Shown here one piece after another: positions 36,466-49,363 of a stretch of 64,000 bases of DNA. The translations under genes were made by a program, and so were the position numbers. Below the pieces are notes generated by a model. That model was not told where the DNA came from. It worked only from the letters and a program-made list of their open reading frames with translations, and did not search any database. The DNA comes from Helianthus annuus (taxonomy: Eukaryota > Streptophyta > Magnoliopsida > Asterales > Asteraceae). The stretch lies in contig NC_035445.2 of assembly GCF_002127325.2 (NCBI RefSeq), positions 78,954,772 to 79,018,771 of the forward strand, in the 5' to 3' direction. Each line of letters begins with the position of its first letter. Within the stretch, counting starts at the first letter, position 1.

Positions 36466-39047
36466 TGTGACAACTCGTGTAAATTCCTGAACATTTCGTT
36501 TTACTTTATAATTTCTTGTACGTTAAACGAATTGAATTTGGTGATTTATTTTATTAGGACGATTGTGTGCTTGGTAATGTGTAATGTGAGTTATGTGAAA
36601 CCGAAACCCGAAACTGAAATATTGGAATACGTTATTTTGTGAAACGAAGCATTGTAATATATTGCTTTGCGATACGGAACGGTTTAATTAGTTATTTCAC
36701 GAAACTTGTGAAACCGTCACTTAGCAAACCCAACCCAAACCCACCCCTCCCCTTTCCTTGCGCCACAAACAAGCCAAACCCCACTCCCTTTCCCCTTGGT
36801 GCGAAAATTTAAGCCCAACCCACATCTCTTGTTCCTTGCAACCCATTAAGCCCAATTCCTTTGAGTTTTAATATATACGTATGCATGGATCAAGGAAAAC
36901 CAAAACCCTAATACTCCCCTCCCTTGTGATCGTCGACCAGGATACCCCCCTCTCTTGCGCAAACCCTAGCTATTGATTCGGCTTCTTGATTCGCGTTTCA
37001 CTTCCTCGTAATCCCTTCTCTTGCTCCAAGGTTAGTATTCTTGATGTGGATTATGATTCTTGGTGTGATTTTGTAGAAACATGGCTGTGATTTTTAGTTA
37101 ACATGCTAGGGTTTTGATATTGCATGATTTATTTCGGTTGAGTGTGCGATTTCTTGAACTAATCGATGATATGCATGCGTAAATGATCGTTGGCTGCGTT
37201 TTTGGTAAAAATCATGATGTTTATATTTAGGGTTTGATGATTATTGATATGGTTAGATGGTAATTGATGATTAGCCTGCTGTTGGTTGTTATTAAGAAGA
37301 GTCGGGGTTGTTTACACGCGTTTTGGTGTCGTTTAAATGTAAAACTGCATGCTGATTGATGAAAATAACCAACTTCAGTTGGCTGTAAACGGACCGTTAT
37401 AAATCAAAAAATTGATATCCTGAAGTCTAAATTATACGTTTCGAAAAGCGATTCAAATAGCGCTGGAATCATATTTTTTCGAGGTCGTTTGCTATTTTTA
37501 AAGGTCCGTCTTGTACAGCAGCAAAAGCTGCGTTTTTTCTGCAGAAAATGTGTGTTATGTTTTTCGTCATAACTTAAATCTGGATAGAGTTAGGTCATGA
37601 AACTCGTACAGTAGATGGCCACGGTGTCTTTGTAATTCTCCAACTGGAATATCGTTAATCGGACTTAATGAATTTTAAATGAATTTTTCCGTGGACTGCA
37701 GTCAGAAAGTGACGAATCTGATTGTAGTCCGGTAAATGATTTTTATAAAATAATTGGTAATGAATTGGATCCCAAGATTTTTAGACAATGATACTTCGAC
37801 CGTTTAAAACATTCTGTAAAATTTTGGGAATTTTTGGAATAAGTTAACTATTTTATTAAAATACCCGAAAATAGCCCAGTTTTGGATGTTAAAGCTGAAA
37901 TAATATAAATAGTGATTTGTGTGTCTAAATGTCGGTTATGTTATCTGATAATGATCCAACTTGTCATATGTCAATGAAAGTGTTATGTCAAATATCGTAT
38001 GCTTGCTCTTGAGTAGTTATAGGTGGAATGTATATATGGGTGTGAACTGTTAAAGTGAGTGCATGTTATGTGGTAGATGCGTATAGGAACTTTGTGCTCT
38101 ATTTGAAACTACTAACGGACTAAGTGGTAATTATACTAGGACGTGATTGACCAACCCTGACTGTTAGCTATTTTAAGAGTCCAATCAAGCAACCAAAGGT
38201 GAGTTCACACTTTTCTACAAAGCATGGGATTCCCGATGGTTTGGGAATGGGTTAAGGAATAACAACTATCCCCCTTGGGTAGGATGCAACCTGCATATTC
38301 TCCTTGGGTAGAATACGTACCTCGGTCCTCCTTGGGTAGGACAACCTTAAACTTACTAGACAACAACTCTATCATGAAGTCCCTCATTTTTATATCGACT
38401 TAATCGCTGGGCCATTGGAGAACGGGTCATTAGTTAAATAGCGCTATTAGGTCTGACAAGCCTCACACCGTGCCGCATAGGACGGGAGTGGACTAAAGTA
38501 CTTGGGCACTTTGTCAATGATGATAGACATTGACGCAGGGCACTCAAACATGACTTAAGTCAGTAGTCGATATGGTAACGGGTCTAGTGGTTTACAACAT
38601 GGGGTAGCCCCCACGGTATATGGTTACGGGAACATGGAACTGGATAACTTTTGGTTTTCGAAACAACTTAACAACTTATGGTTTTTGGGACAACATTAAA
38701 ACAGACAACCAACTATGAACTCGCCAACATTTTTGTGGATATGCTACTACATGCTTTGCAGGTCGTTAGGTTATTTGCTAGAGCTTGCATTGGAGAAGGA
38801 GTCGTTGTGGGACATGAACCGCTGTGTGTTCATGAGAAACTTTATGAAACTTTAAACTTATATTTTGGTTTTGAACTTAATGCTTCTGTTGTTAACTTAG
38901 ACTTTGCTAAATTGTTTGACACCAATTATATTGTTTGTGTTGGGTTTTATTTACTTACTTATATTGTTCAATATGATTGGTGGCTTGATCCTGGTCAGTC
39001 ACGCTCCCTGCGGTGATACTCCGCTTGTGGATTTTGGGGGTGTGACA
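36466..39047 (+). mobile_element. solo LTR, Tekay-like (2582 bp, TSD CATTG)
   Basis: Begins TGTGACAACTCG and ends TTGGGGGTGTGACA. CATTG occurs at 36461-36465 and 39048-39052. Related to the LTR at 5051-7281: shared CCAAAGGTGAGTTCAC, CCTCACACCG, and GAACTCGCCA followed by ACATGCT--GCAGGTC. A TATA-like TTAATATATACG is at about 36867. It carries the module (donor block 38198-38207, partner 38716-38725, CAG 38759-38761) and the palindrome AATAGCGCTATT (38437-38448). Confidence 0.9.
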
Positions 39048-39052
39048 CATTG

Positions 39053-40120
39053 AATATCAAATTCTCCATAAATAAGTGATTCTATCACATAGGGCTTGTA
39101 TTCATCCTCAAATAAGTGAGTATCTCACATCATATACGTTAAAACAGATGATAAATGGTATACTCACCAGTAAGATGAACTCTCGTGCATACCTTGATAC
39201 GGGAATGTGTCGTGAGTGGATGAACACAGGTCGGTAAGTATAAATCATACCTTAATGTATCCCCTAGTCATATGATTACATCTGATTTTTGAGTTTAAGT
39301 GGACAACAATATCGATAATCATTATAGGATACTGATCTAAATGCTAACTAATTGAACAACAAGGGTGTTTTGGCATGACCGTACACTGATATAATTTTCT
39401 TACCCCCGAAACTCGCAAAAAGAATGTCTATAAATATTTATTTACTGTTTTCCGTCTTTACATTTAAAATATTCAAAAATACTAAAAAGATTTTAGGTAT
39501 TTTTAATATAAATTTTATAGAAGCCAAAAAGATTTTACTTCTATCTTATTTTTGATTGACTGATATTGGAACTCAAATCAATCCCACCTAAAACCCTGAT
39601 TGAAAGCAGAAAAACAATCGCATCTTTATAATGGTCGAAGTTGACAAGTTTTGAAAGTTAAAGATCTAAAATTGAACAATATTAAAAAAAAAAATTCAAG
39701 TGCTGCGGTTGGTAGTTGAATGAGAGTTGGTCTCTTGTGTGTCGTCTGTTTATATTGCTGAAAGTCAATCCTTAGTGAGGTTTTCGTTTGAAAATTCTCT
39801 AAGGTTGATTATATCCCTAGCGATTGTTCTCATTACGCGTTTAGCTATGTTGTGTGTGCAGATGTGGCATTCGTCCAGCTAAAGGCAAAGAGAATGTGTC
39901 AGATGACAAGCTGCAGAGTGACGACACGACATGGATGCAATCAATGGATCAAGATGATCAAAATGATCAAGTTGCAGTTGACCATTCATCAACACCAAAG
40001 GGATGAGCAACATTCAAGGGGGAGTTTGTTGATGCACCTCCTGATTGTGACACGTGAAGACATTTAAAGATCCTACAGCGTGAGGAACGAACCATCACCA
40101 GCAACATTCAAGGGGGAGTT
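39053..40120 (+). other. SIRE 3' non-coding region and polypurine tract
   Basis: Continues the copia element to AGGGGGAGTT (40111-40120), the plus-strand primer site. GCAACATTCAAGGGGGAGTT with the start of the LTR occurs twice (40009-40042 and 40101-40132), a tandem duplication of the polypurine/LTR junction; only the second is followed by a full LTR. Short frames such as DQVAVDHSSTPKG are remnants of an extra 3' ORF. Confidence 0.65.
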
Positions 40121-40816
40121 TGTTGATGCACTTCTGTGTGGATGTGGCTCGTTTCGGTTCAGTTCAAGAGTGGTGTAGCGACTCTCCTCCGTCATGCGAC
40201 AAGAAGAACGACACTCGAAACACGACGACACGCGAACAAAAGAGTTGCATCATGATGACATCAGCATGATGTCATCATGACTAAATCTAAATAACATGCA
40301 CATGATCGAAAAAGCATTTAATTAATCGAAATAGACTTTGATTTAATAAGTATATTTCGATTCTTTATTTGTGCCATGCCTATTTCGAAATAGAAGCATG
40401 CTTTTTAGATTGATCATACACATCGAAATAGAAGAGAATGTATTTCAATTGTGTTTCGACCAACACCTTTCTATTTCGATGTCATTGTTTGTCTTTCGTT
40501 GTATTTCGTATATGTGTGTGTTTCGTTGTAAACTCTGCTGGTATGGACTACAAATACAAGCTAAGGCTCTGTTTCGATGAGAGCTTGCAAGAGTTAGAGA
40601 GACAGAGAGTGGAGAGAGAGAATTCCGGTGAGCTTTGTATTTGTCGAATCTTGTACCGAAACTCTGGCGAAATCAATACACGGAACCTTAATCATTGATA
40701 TCTTTGCGTATTGTTCATTCTCTCACTTGGTTTGTATCGTAATGTGGATTTCGCACTCATTACGGCATCCGAAACAAGAAATCATCGTAGTCCGATGATC
40801 CGTATTAGGACCTACA
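40121..40816 (+). repeat. SIRE 3' LTR (696 bp)
   Basis: Begins TGTTGATGCACTTC after the polypurine tract and ends GTATTAGGACCTACA. Its last 150 bp match the 5' remnant at 15834-16004. The first part has several TATTTCGA motifs. No target duplication can be checked because the 5' LTR start is lost. Confidence 0.85.
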
Positions 40817-41152
40817 ACTTTCCATCCATTAGTTAGTTTTTCCATCCCCACATCATACACACCTTATAAACCATTCAATTCAAAGCCTTCTATTCAAAAA
40901 CCCATCAATACTTGTTCCAAGATGACTTTTTTCCTTTGACCAAACAATAATAACAGGAATTTAATAAACGAGGAATCGTATGGTTTTTTTTAACTAATTT
41001 GACATTTTGCAAATTAAGTATCCAATTATAAAATGGTGTTATGGGCTCGAAAGTGCAGCCACACACCTGTTTTTATGCCATCCAATCCCTTTATTTTCCT
41101 TTCACCCCCTCAACTTCATAAAACCACTTTTGTACCATTCTAAAGCCTTAGC
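40817..41152. other. unassigned sequence
   Basis: No reading frame, repeat end or known motif recognised. It may be older host or transposon DNA next to the SIRE element. Confidence 0.3.
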
Positions 41153-41460
41153 TAGGGATGAACACGGTATCGAACCGGTACCGATCCCGAAAATACCGAT
41201 ACCGATTTTCATGAAAAAGTGGTACCGAACCGAATACCGTACCGAAAATACCGGTACGAGACCGGTACTGGTTGGTACCAATTTGTGAAATTATACATTC
41301 TAGATCTAAACCTAAAACAACTTAAGCCACACATTAAAACCCTTTTTAGAACTAAAACCCATCTCATATACATTTCAGATCTGAAAACCCCAAAACCTAA
41401 ACCAAATTCCAGATCTCAAACCATCTCGCATTCCACGTCTCGAAACATCACCGGTGCCCT
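41153..41460. mobile_element. hAT-like MITE, probably truncated
   Basis: Starts TAGGGATGAACACGG and is rich in ACCGGTACC/GGTACCGA motifs, a common plant hAT-derived MITE design. The right end CACCGGTGCCCTA is only a weak inverted match, and no 8-bp duplication is visible (GCCTTAGC against ATTATATA), so the element was probably cut by the neighbouring sequence. Confidence 0.45.
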
Positions 41461-44400
41461 AATTATATATATATATATGGAACCCATTAAGTCTAACTGT
41501 TTTTTTAATCATTCTTGACCATTAGATCTTGTCAAGATAAAATCCTGACCCTTTAAACTCCAATTTTTTAACTGCTAACATAGCAGTTCACGGCAGTTTC
41601 TCAGGCTCCGCCTTTTCCTGCCCATTTTCTCCATAAAACTGCATCGTGGGTTGCAGTTGTCGATAGTCTCCTCTCCTCTGCAGTTATCAACGATTCAGTA
41701 GCCCGCTCCCACTTCTTATTTTTAGGGTTGTTTCCTCTCTAAACACCTAAACTTGTGTCGCCCTTCTTTATCACCTAAACTTGGGTTGCAGTTGTCGATG
41801 GTCTCCTCTCCTCTGCATCGTCTCAGATAATCCGAACAGCTTCACGAGTAACGTCAATATTGATAAAGAGTGTTTAACTTGAAAATCTACAATTGTTTTC
41901 AATTGTTTTCAACTTCTGTAGATATATCACTAAATCCTTACCGCAAATTCCACGAATTCATCATCGCCGCCGATGAAATTGATAACCGGAGCCGGAGGGT
42001 TGATGAACATCTATGACGTTAGGGTTGTGGAGCTTCATTTTTTCATTCTCTGGTCGCTTCATAAAACAATGATAATGGAAGGTATGAACCGAATGTTACT
42101 TCCAAATTATTTACTGATTGTTTTCAACTTTTGTAGATATATTACTAAATCCTTACCGCAACTTCCAAGATGGTGATTTAGGGCTTGGTTTCAATCACCA
42201 TATGTTACTTCCAAATGTGTCACAAGCGTGACTTAGTTCTCTAGCGATGGTGAAGATATATCCCTCCGATCAGTACGTACCCACTCGGATCCATCACCCA
42301 GACGTTCGCCGGTCATGTCTCAACTCTTTATCTCGCAGCTTTCTCGATCAAAAATGGGGATTATGGTTCGTATTTTGTTGAATCTCGGTAACCTAATCTG
42401 AAATTGAATTTGCAATCTCACCGTTTTGTTGTCTTTAATTTGGGAGAACTGAAGATTAGATTCCTATGCATTCTCAATATCTTTTAAATTTATGTCTAAT
42501 TTGATTATTGGATGCCCTCATATTGTTTAACTTGTAAGTATTGCAATCTAATCTAACCATGATTCATGTGTCGCTTAGGATATTGTCCCGGCCGAAGATC
42601 CCTTCATTAAGGTTAGGCTCCTTGTAGAACTTGGTGATGGGGTTGTGGTTAGTGATCAAGTAGCTAATCTCACAAGGGATGCAATTTTGTTCCTTAAGAG
42701 AATTGATGTGGACAAATATATTTCTCAGGTTTTCTCTCAAAATTCCAATCTTTACATAGTTTCATTTTGGTTTTTGTTTCTAGCTTTTAACTCTCAATGC
42801 TCAATAGGGTCAAATGGAAGAGCTTACGAGTTGAGAAGCAAAGGTTACATTAGGTACACATTATACACTTTCTCGTGTCTTTGTTTCTTTTAACAATCCT
42901 TCACTTTTACTTCTGATATCCTTCTAATCCGTCAAACGGATTTTAGTAATTTGATAAAATGAAAATGGGTTGAACGGGTCAATTGGGTATTGTCATTGTA
43001 ATTATATAGTTATTTAATCATATTCAATGTGTTTCTTATTATCATTAATAAAACTCAAGGTAAGACAAAACGCGTTAGCTGTTATATTCTTTGTAATTAA
43101 TTGTTGTCAAATTGGATGTTTTGTGCTTCCGGTTTCAATTTCAGCACACATTGAATGCAAACAGTGAAGTGCAGTCTGAACATGAGCAGCAAGCCCTTCC
43201 TATATGTGCAGATTTGAATACTAAAGCAAGTAAGTGATGGTATTAATTACAAACCCTTTGTTCTTTTTGTTACTCAAACAATTTTCTTATTTAGTTTTCT
43301 TATACTTGATTATATAAGTTTTAGCAAATATTTTGTTTCGGAATTTGGAAAAAGATGAAATTGCAGTCCGTATGAAGTTAAAACATTGACTGTTGGTTCT
43401 TTTCTTGGATCCGAGGTTGTAACATCCCTTTGGAGTCTCGGTAAGATCTTTGATTATGCTTTCAATTTGTTCTTGGTTCTCTACATGTTTGCTAATTTTG
43501 TTTCTTATTATGATGTGGCTATAAGGTGAGGAACATGAGGCTTTAAAGAAGAAATATCAAGAAGAATGCCATGTTTTGAAGTACATATGTCAATTAGAGT
43601 TCACAGAGAAAAGGCAACATTGGTAATACAACATCTATTTATTATTTTTGTTGTTTCCACTCCAGTTACTGTTTTTGTTTTTTTGCTGCACATTGCTTCT
43701 GATACTATGTGAAATCACTGGTGATGAATATGGAAATAGCAAGATGGTGATTGTAGCAACACCAACTAAGGTATTGGAAAAGGGTGGTCATCATTTTCAG
43801 AATTTACTTTTTTAACTAACTTATGCGTGGACCCTTTCATAAAAAATAGGAAGAAACTGTGAGCCGAGTACTCGTAGTTAAACTGCCGAAGCGGAACAAT
43901 AAACTGAACCTGTTGACTCACTTTTTTGGGTGGTTCACTTGGGTCAACGGTTTATGAATGCCCTTGTGGTGACCTTTATTAACTACTCTTTCGTTCATTT
44001 TATCATAGTATCTGACTACTGATATGGGATTGTTGTACTATCAAGTAATATGAAGTTGACTCTTTATATATAACTATGATAATGGCAGGTATGTCTTAGC
44101 ACTCGAGGCTGAGGAGTTTGTAGAAGCCCAATCGATTTAAAGAGTAGATGACGGTCAAGTTTATTAATTTGAAGTAAAATGTTATGTTACGTTTTTTAAC
44201 TTACAATAAGTTATTAGTTTGAAGTTAAATGTTGACTGATGTCATAACATGTATTTATGGTGCTGGCCTCTTGTAGGAACTTTAAAAAGATGTTCTTTTT
44301 AATGTTTATACCTTAAAACGAAAAGGACATTAAAAGTTCTTTTCTTCATCTTCTTGCCATCTAAAATGCAGGAAAAAAGGGTTGGTTTTTCTTTTTCTAT

Positions 44401-45336
44401 ATATGGTTTTTGAAATTTCCTCAATATCAGCATAAGGATCTTTTCGTAACGGGAGAAAGTTATGCAGGTAATCATTACATTTCATTTAGTGAATTACAGT
44501 TAAAAAATCATATATTTTTCATAATTTAATGCCACCGGGTCTTTAAACACCATACTATTTTGGTTTAGAATGCAAAGAAAGATAGTTTTGCCATTGTGAC
44601 GGGCATGAGCCTTAACTTGGAATCATGTTCTAATCGTTTTTATAGGATTTTTATCAGAAATAAATGGTGGTTCAAGTGGTATGATCAATCTTGATATATA
44701 AGTTTAATACATAACATAATTTTTTGTATAAATGTGAAATAGTTAACTTGAGATGGCCACACGCATAAAGAAAGTGCCGAGATATATAGATTTTGAAATT
44801 GTTATGTTAGGAATGTTAGTAGACATTCAAGATTATGAATTTATGATTAAATAATGATTGATTAGAATTATAATTGACATTATGTCCTTTAAACGCAACG
44901 CCTACCAACTCTAGCCACTATACATGTGTGGACTGGTCTTTATAGAACTTCTTCAAATGTTGTAGATGCGTAACTTTATTATGACGTTATGTGTTTTATA
45001 TATTTAATTCAAATATTATAATAATAAAAGAGTTTGTATTATTTAGCGAGATCCATAGGTAGTTTTGGCCGAAGGGTTATTATGGATACCATCTTGTATG
45101 ATCTTCAATGGTCATTGCTTGACAGAGTGGCAATAACTTTCTTTGCTCTTCCCTTTATAGTTTTGTGGTTGTAAACTGTTGACGTTCGTTTTCCTTTTAT
45201 AAATTAAAGAATGGTGCTTTTGTTTGTCATGCTGTTTAATTTTGTGTATACTTAATATAGGTTAGCTTTCAATAATTCATATTGTTGATATATAATGCAT
45301 CAACGTAACCCGTCCATCGGACGGGTATTAAACTAG
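41461..45336 (+). mobile_element. Helitron with captured gene fragments; 5' end unresolved
   Basis: The 3' end is clear: a 7-bp hairpin CCCGTCC-ATC-GGACGGG (45309-45325), then TATTAAA and CTAG (45333-45336) with T following. The left end is provisional, set at the edge of the hAT-like MITE. Cargo includes the PSF1-like exons and other exon-like pieces: 43146-43230 (LNANSEVQSEHEQQ, between TTTCAG and GTAAGT) and about 43526-43625 (EEHEALKKKYQEECHVLKYI), both from genes I do not recognise. No Rep/helicase is seen. Confidence 0.6.
42579..42834 (+). pseudogene. GINS subunit PSF1-like gene fragment (last two exons)
   Basis: Exon 42579-42728 (50 codons: DIVPAEDPFIKVRLLVEL..., LKRIDVDKYISQ) is bounded by TTAG and GT. 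A 79-bp intron follows, then exon 42808-42834 (GQMEELTS and stop). This matches the C-terminal end of plant PSF1, a subunit of the GINS complex in the CMG replicative helicase, as I remember it (D-V-P--DP-IKVRVL, HFLKRTDAE, GLMEEL). The upstream two-thirds of the gene is absent, so it is a captured fragment in a Helitron and not a working gene. Confidence 0.65.
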
Positions 45337-45337
45337 T

Positions 45338-45619
45338 TTCTATGAAATCGACTGAAAATCTGAAAACGGTAAACCAAGTTGAAAAAAGGGCTTAGAAGAT
45401 ACATTTGACAGCAACAATCTAACAATAAAAGAATTAAAAAGTGTTTAAGGATTGAAAACGTACCAAATAAGAAGGTAAAAAGAACGAACCACAAAAAACA
45501 ACCGAAAAAACTATACATGTCAACTACCTGCCAACCCTTTATATCTCCAGCCCAAACCAAAAGACCCAAAGCCCACAACATATCAAACATACCCCAACCC
45601 ACTCCCACCCCATCCAATA
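45338..45619. other. unassigned sequence between Helitron and hAT
   Basis: A 94-residue minus-strand frame (45333-45617) is rich in hydrophobic residues but shows no recognisable motif. I do not call it a gene. Confidence 0.3.
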
Positions 45620-45627
45620 ATTGGTAA

Positions 45628-45812
45628 TAGGGCTGTTCAAATTGCTCGGCGCTCGACGCTCGTTCGATGCTCGCTCAAAAAATGCTCGAAATTTGCTCGT
45701 TCGATTCAGCTTGATTAAAAAAATGCTCGGTTCAGATCGGTTCGGTTTGTAAACGAACCGAGCACGAGCAAAGGTCCGCTCAGTTCGGTTCGGATCGGTT
45801 GGCTCGATTTAT

Positions 45813-45886
<74 letters not shown>

Positions 45887-46647
45887 CTGAAATGAACTCA
45901 ACCCTATATATATATACATATATATTTGTGTTTGTGTGTGTATCATTTTTAACGAAATGACCACAGACCAACATTAACAACGGTTGGTCCAAGATCCAAA
46001 TAGAGCTCATTTTTAAGTAATTAGAATCGAAATTCAATATCAATTGTCCACTATCCAATACTTAAATGTCCATTTGAGTAATTGGGTCAAAATTTCAAAT
46101 ACTAAAATGTGAAGCGTCGTCGATCAATACTCAAGTCTCAACCCGCTATTTGATTCAGAAGCGCAAGAACATATCAAAGCCCCCATTGGCCATCGTTATT
46201 CGATTTCTCTATCGCCACTCGCTAATACGCCAACTCGTCAGGGTTTTGCTTCAATTGATTCATTCAATTTCAAACTTCCGATAGAACAAGGATATGTTTC
46301 AATCGGTCGACGATTTATCTTCTCGCTTAGTTAATCTCGATAGAACTAGTTGAGTGTTTTTGTATTCCTTGTTATTTGTTAAATTTTTACTTGTGTTCTA
46401 TTGGACGAAATCAGGGATGAAAACTGCACTTTATTCTAATAACTAGCACTCCCATCGTCACTTTCCTTGTTTATTCTGCGACGCTCGATACTCGCTCGAC
46501 GTTTGCTCGAAAAATGCTCGGATCGAAAGACGCTCGCTCGACTTTGGCTCGGTTGAAAAAACGCTCGGTTCGGTTCGGATCGGTTTGTAAACGAACCGAG
46601 CACGAGCAAAGGTCTGATCGATTCGGTTCGGCTCGTGAACAGCCCTA
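45628..46647. mobile_element. non-autonomous hAT element (1020 bp, TSD ATTGGTAA)
   Basis: Starts TAGGGCTGTTCA and ends TGAACAGCCCTA (perfect 12-bp inverted ends). ATTGGTAA flanks it (45620-45627 and 46648-46655). Both ends are dense in GCTCG and CGGTTCGG motifs, and the middle (about 45885-46440) is unique-like. No transposase. Nearly identical to 49800-50781, apart from the length of the TA tract. Confidence 0.93.
45819..45882. repeat. (TA)n microsatellite
   Basis: About 32 TA units inside the hAT element; the sister copy at 49990-50014 has only about 12. Slippage since the copies separated explains the size difference between the two elements. Confidence 0.95.
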
Positions 46648-46655
46648 ATTGGTAA

Positions 46656-47513
46656 CCGATACCCAGGGCTAATAGTGACAAACCTTATGAAACATTTTAT
46701 AAAACTCGTCAATAAGTGTATATGTTTGTGCCCCGTGTATGAATTAAAACACTTGTTACGATGTGCCATTTATATCGAAACAATGAAAGCAAATAATATC
46801 AAAAAACTGGCACTGACTCCCTTAACCCGACACTAAAATCATCCTTCAATTGCTTGCTTCTCTGTCTATGTCGCGCTTCATTTGTGCACCATTACTACAA
46901 ATTATTATAATCTGTACGGCCATCCTGCAAGTCAACATTACAAGAGATTTCAACACAAATTCTCAAAAGTCTCCGTCTTTTAACACAAAATGAATACTAA
47001 ATCATGTAAATGATATATTGGTAGTGAAAACATGCATTATTCTCATCAATTTCTTTTATAATTTCTTGTAAATGAACATCATTTACTTTGATTTCTTTGC
47101 AGGCTTGTTAGAGTTCATCAAAGGTGATACAGCCCACTGCAATCTTTATCAAATATGAGAAACTAGCAAGCAAATAGTCTTCCCTATCGAGGATAAAATA
47201 AAATCCTAAATTCGTAAACAACGTTGTGCAAACCAGCAATATTCGAAACCTAACCATAATCAACATTCTGGCCCTAATCTCCCAATCACAAAAAACACAC
47301 ACAGTTCATAATCAGTTAATCATAAAACACGCCATCACATTGTGCCCTAACTAAAACAATATTGAGAAACAAGTAAACCCAAAACTTAAAACTCACCATG
47401 AGAAGACACAGAAGAAGAAAACCGCCACACTTCTCAACCGTCTGACTAATCAACAAAATCCAAACGCTGATAAAGCGTACACTGCCGACGCATCTGAAGC
47501 GTACAAATCTTGG
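46656..47513. other. unassigned sequence
   Basis: No convincing coding region or element boundary. Short minus-strand frames (47108-47302 and 47316-47621) lack motifs. Confidence 0.3.
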
Positions 47514-47756
47514 GTATTTGTGAACTGAGTAAACAAATCCTGACCATTGATTTACACTTATGTATTGATAATCAAGGGAAATGATTAGTTCACACAGTTT
47601 GCTATCAAGGGGGTTGTTCACAAATGAACCTAAGGGTTAGGTTCATTTGTGAACAACCCCCTTGATAGCAAACTGTGTGAACTAATCATTTCCCTTGATT
47701 ATCAATACATAAGTATAAATCAATGACCAAGATTTGTTCACTCAGTTCACAAATAC
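47514..47756. repeat. 243-bp foldback (snap-back) repeat
   Basis: Two arms of about 120 bp (47514-47633 and 47637-47756) are inverted copies around GGG, differing at only a few positions. The centre reads GAACCTAAGGGTTAGGTTC. A transcript of either strand would form a long hairpin. No coding content. Confidence 0.93.
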
Positions 47757-47769
47757 ACTAGTGTTCACT

Positions 47770-49363
47770 CCAGAACCCATATATATAGAAACGGGATCAG
47801 GAGAAAATGCTCAAAAGTGTGAGAACGTTGAGAACGCTTCCTGGCCCAACACGTGTCACGCCGCTTAGAGAATGGTAGAGGGGCTTTTTTGTCCTTTCAT
47901 ATTTCTTTTTTTAAACGCGTGTCACTTCATCTTTCCATGGTTTTGGCGTTTAATAAATACGCGGCGTTTTTATTGTTTTTAGATCAGAATCACAGTAAAT
48001 ATTTTGGCGTTTTAAGTATTGTTTTGGCGTTTTTATTGTTTTTTAGATCAGGATTTAATCCTTTAATGTAAAAAGCATCAGTAATTTTCTTGATTTCATT
48101 ATATCAAGTGTTTTGCCATGTAGGATACAGGCCTATAATGTGACAGGTAATTATGACGTTTTGAAAAGATAAATAAATTTCAATTTTTCATGTAGTGGCT
48201 TTTAATATAAATAAATGTTTGGCAATAATGATACCGTCTCTTTATTTTACTGTTTCTTTCAATTTTCATCTGTCAATTAGTGTTGATTTTTCCAGTAATA
48301 CTTTGTTTGCGTTTTTTGGTGTTTTATATAGCAACATCGTGCTTTGCTAGCATTCGTTCTCACAGTTTTTCACACTATCAGGCGTTTTGGTGTTTGTAGT
48401 TTTTAGCGTTTTATTCTCAATTTTTTTTAAATTAGTAGAGAATTAGATGATAAACAACAGAGAATTAGATAACAAACAATAGAAAATGAAAAAAAAATAA
48501 AAATTATAATTTAATTTCTCATCCAAATCTTCACTGTCATCAGCTTCTTCTACTTTAACATTTTTGGCGTTTTGAACCTGTTTTTAAATACCTTATGTAG
48601 ATCCTTACTTTAACGGCCGTCTTTAGAAGATGCTTATTTTTTGTGGCATCCTTTATGGTGGGTGGATATATACTTGTTTGATGACATGTTAAAGACCAAC
48701 GCCTGCTCTAATGTATTGATCCCTTCATGCCATCAATATATCCATCGGGAACAAAGTGACATGATGTCATATCAGTGTCATCTGTCTCTTTTTCTTGAAT
48801 ATTTGTCCATCTCATTCCGTAAAAGATTATAAAGATACCCAACTCAGAGAAGAATCCATTCAGTGAAACTTCATTCAGATCAATACTCAATATAGAAGAA
48901 TCGAGGTTCTGCATCTGTGCCTTTTTTAACTTTTATTTTTGGCGTTTTTAAAATGAATGGTTTCTAGGAAATATGGCGTTTGTTTTTGGTTTTGTGATCA
49001 GTTGATTGTGCAGAGACGTCTCTCTTATAGGATGTTCTTGGCGCCTAGTTTAAGCGGGATTTTATTTATAATAAATGAGTTTTTAGGGTCATAGACTTTT
49101 CATCTCCCAAGTTTGGCGTTTTTGAATGGCTTTAAGAAGTTTTTGGCGTTTTTTTTTCCATTTTTAGCTTTTATTAATTAATACTTCTGCAAACTACTTT
49201 CATTATAGTTTGTGAGTTTTTGGCGTTTTTACTGCATTTATGGCGTTTCACATGCATTATGACTGTTTGGTGTGTTATTAATATAATTTATTTTTTTATT
49301 CTAAGTTGAAAAATACATAACAAACAACAGAAAAAGAAAATTAAAAAAATAAAAATAGAAACA
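47770..49363. other. non-coding region with dispersed GGCGTTT motif
   Basis: Begins with a TATATATAGAAACGGGATCAG-type boundary. At least eleven copies of GGCGTTT, mostly within TTTTGGCGTTTTT, occur between 47944 and 49247, all on the same strand and unevenly spaced. The small frames here (47853-48071 and 48641-48832) show no known domain. Confidence 0.6.

Noticed and set aside
41153..45336. Confident left boundary for the PSF1 Helitron
   Set aside because: Several TC dinucleotides after A are possible, but none has a typical TCTATA start, so the 5' end is left open.
45333..45617. 94-residue minus-strand hydrophobic frame as a membrane protein gene
   Set aside because: It overlaps the Helitron terminus, is low in complexity and has no homolog I can recognise.
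45816..46058. Tyr/Ile-repeat protein in the hAT element
   Set aside because: It is a translation of the TA microsatellite.
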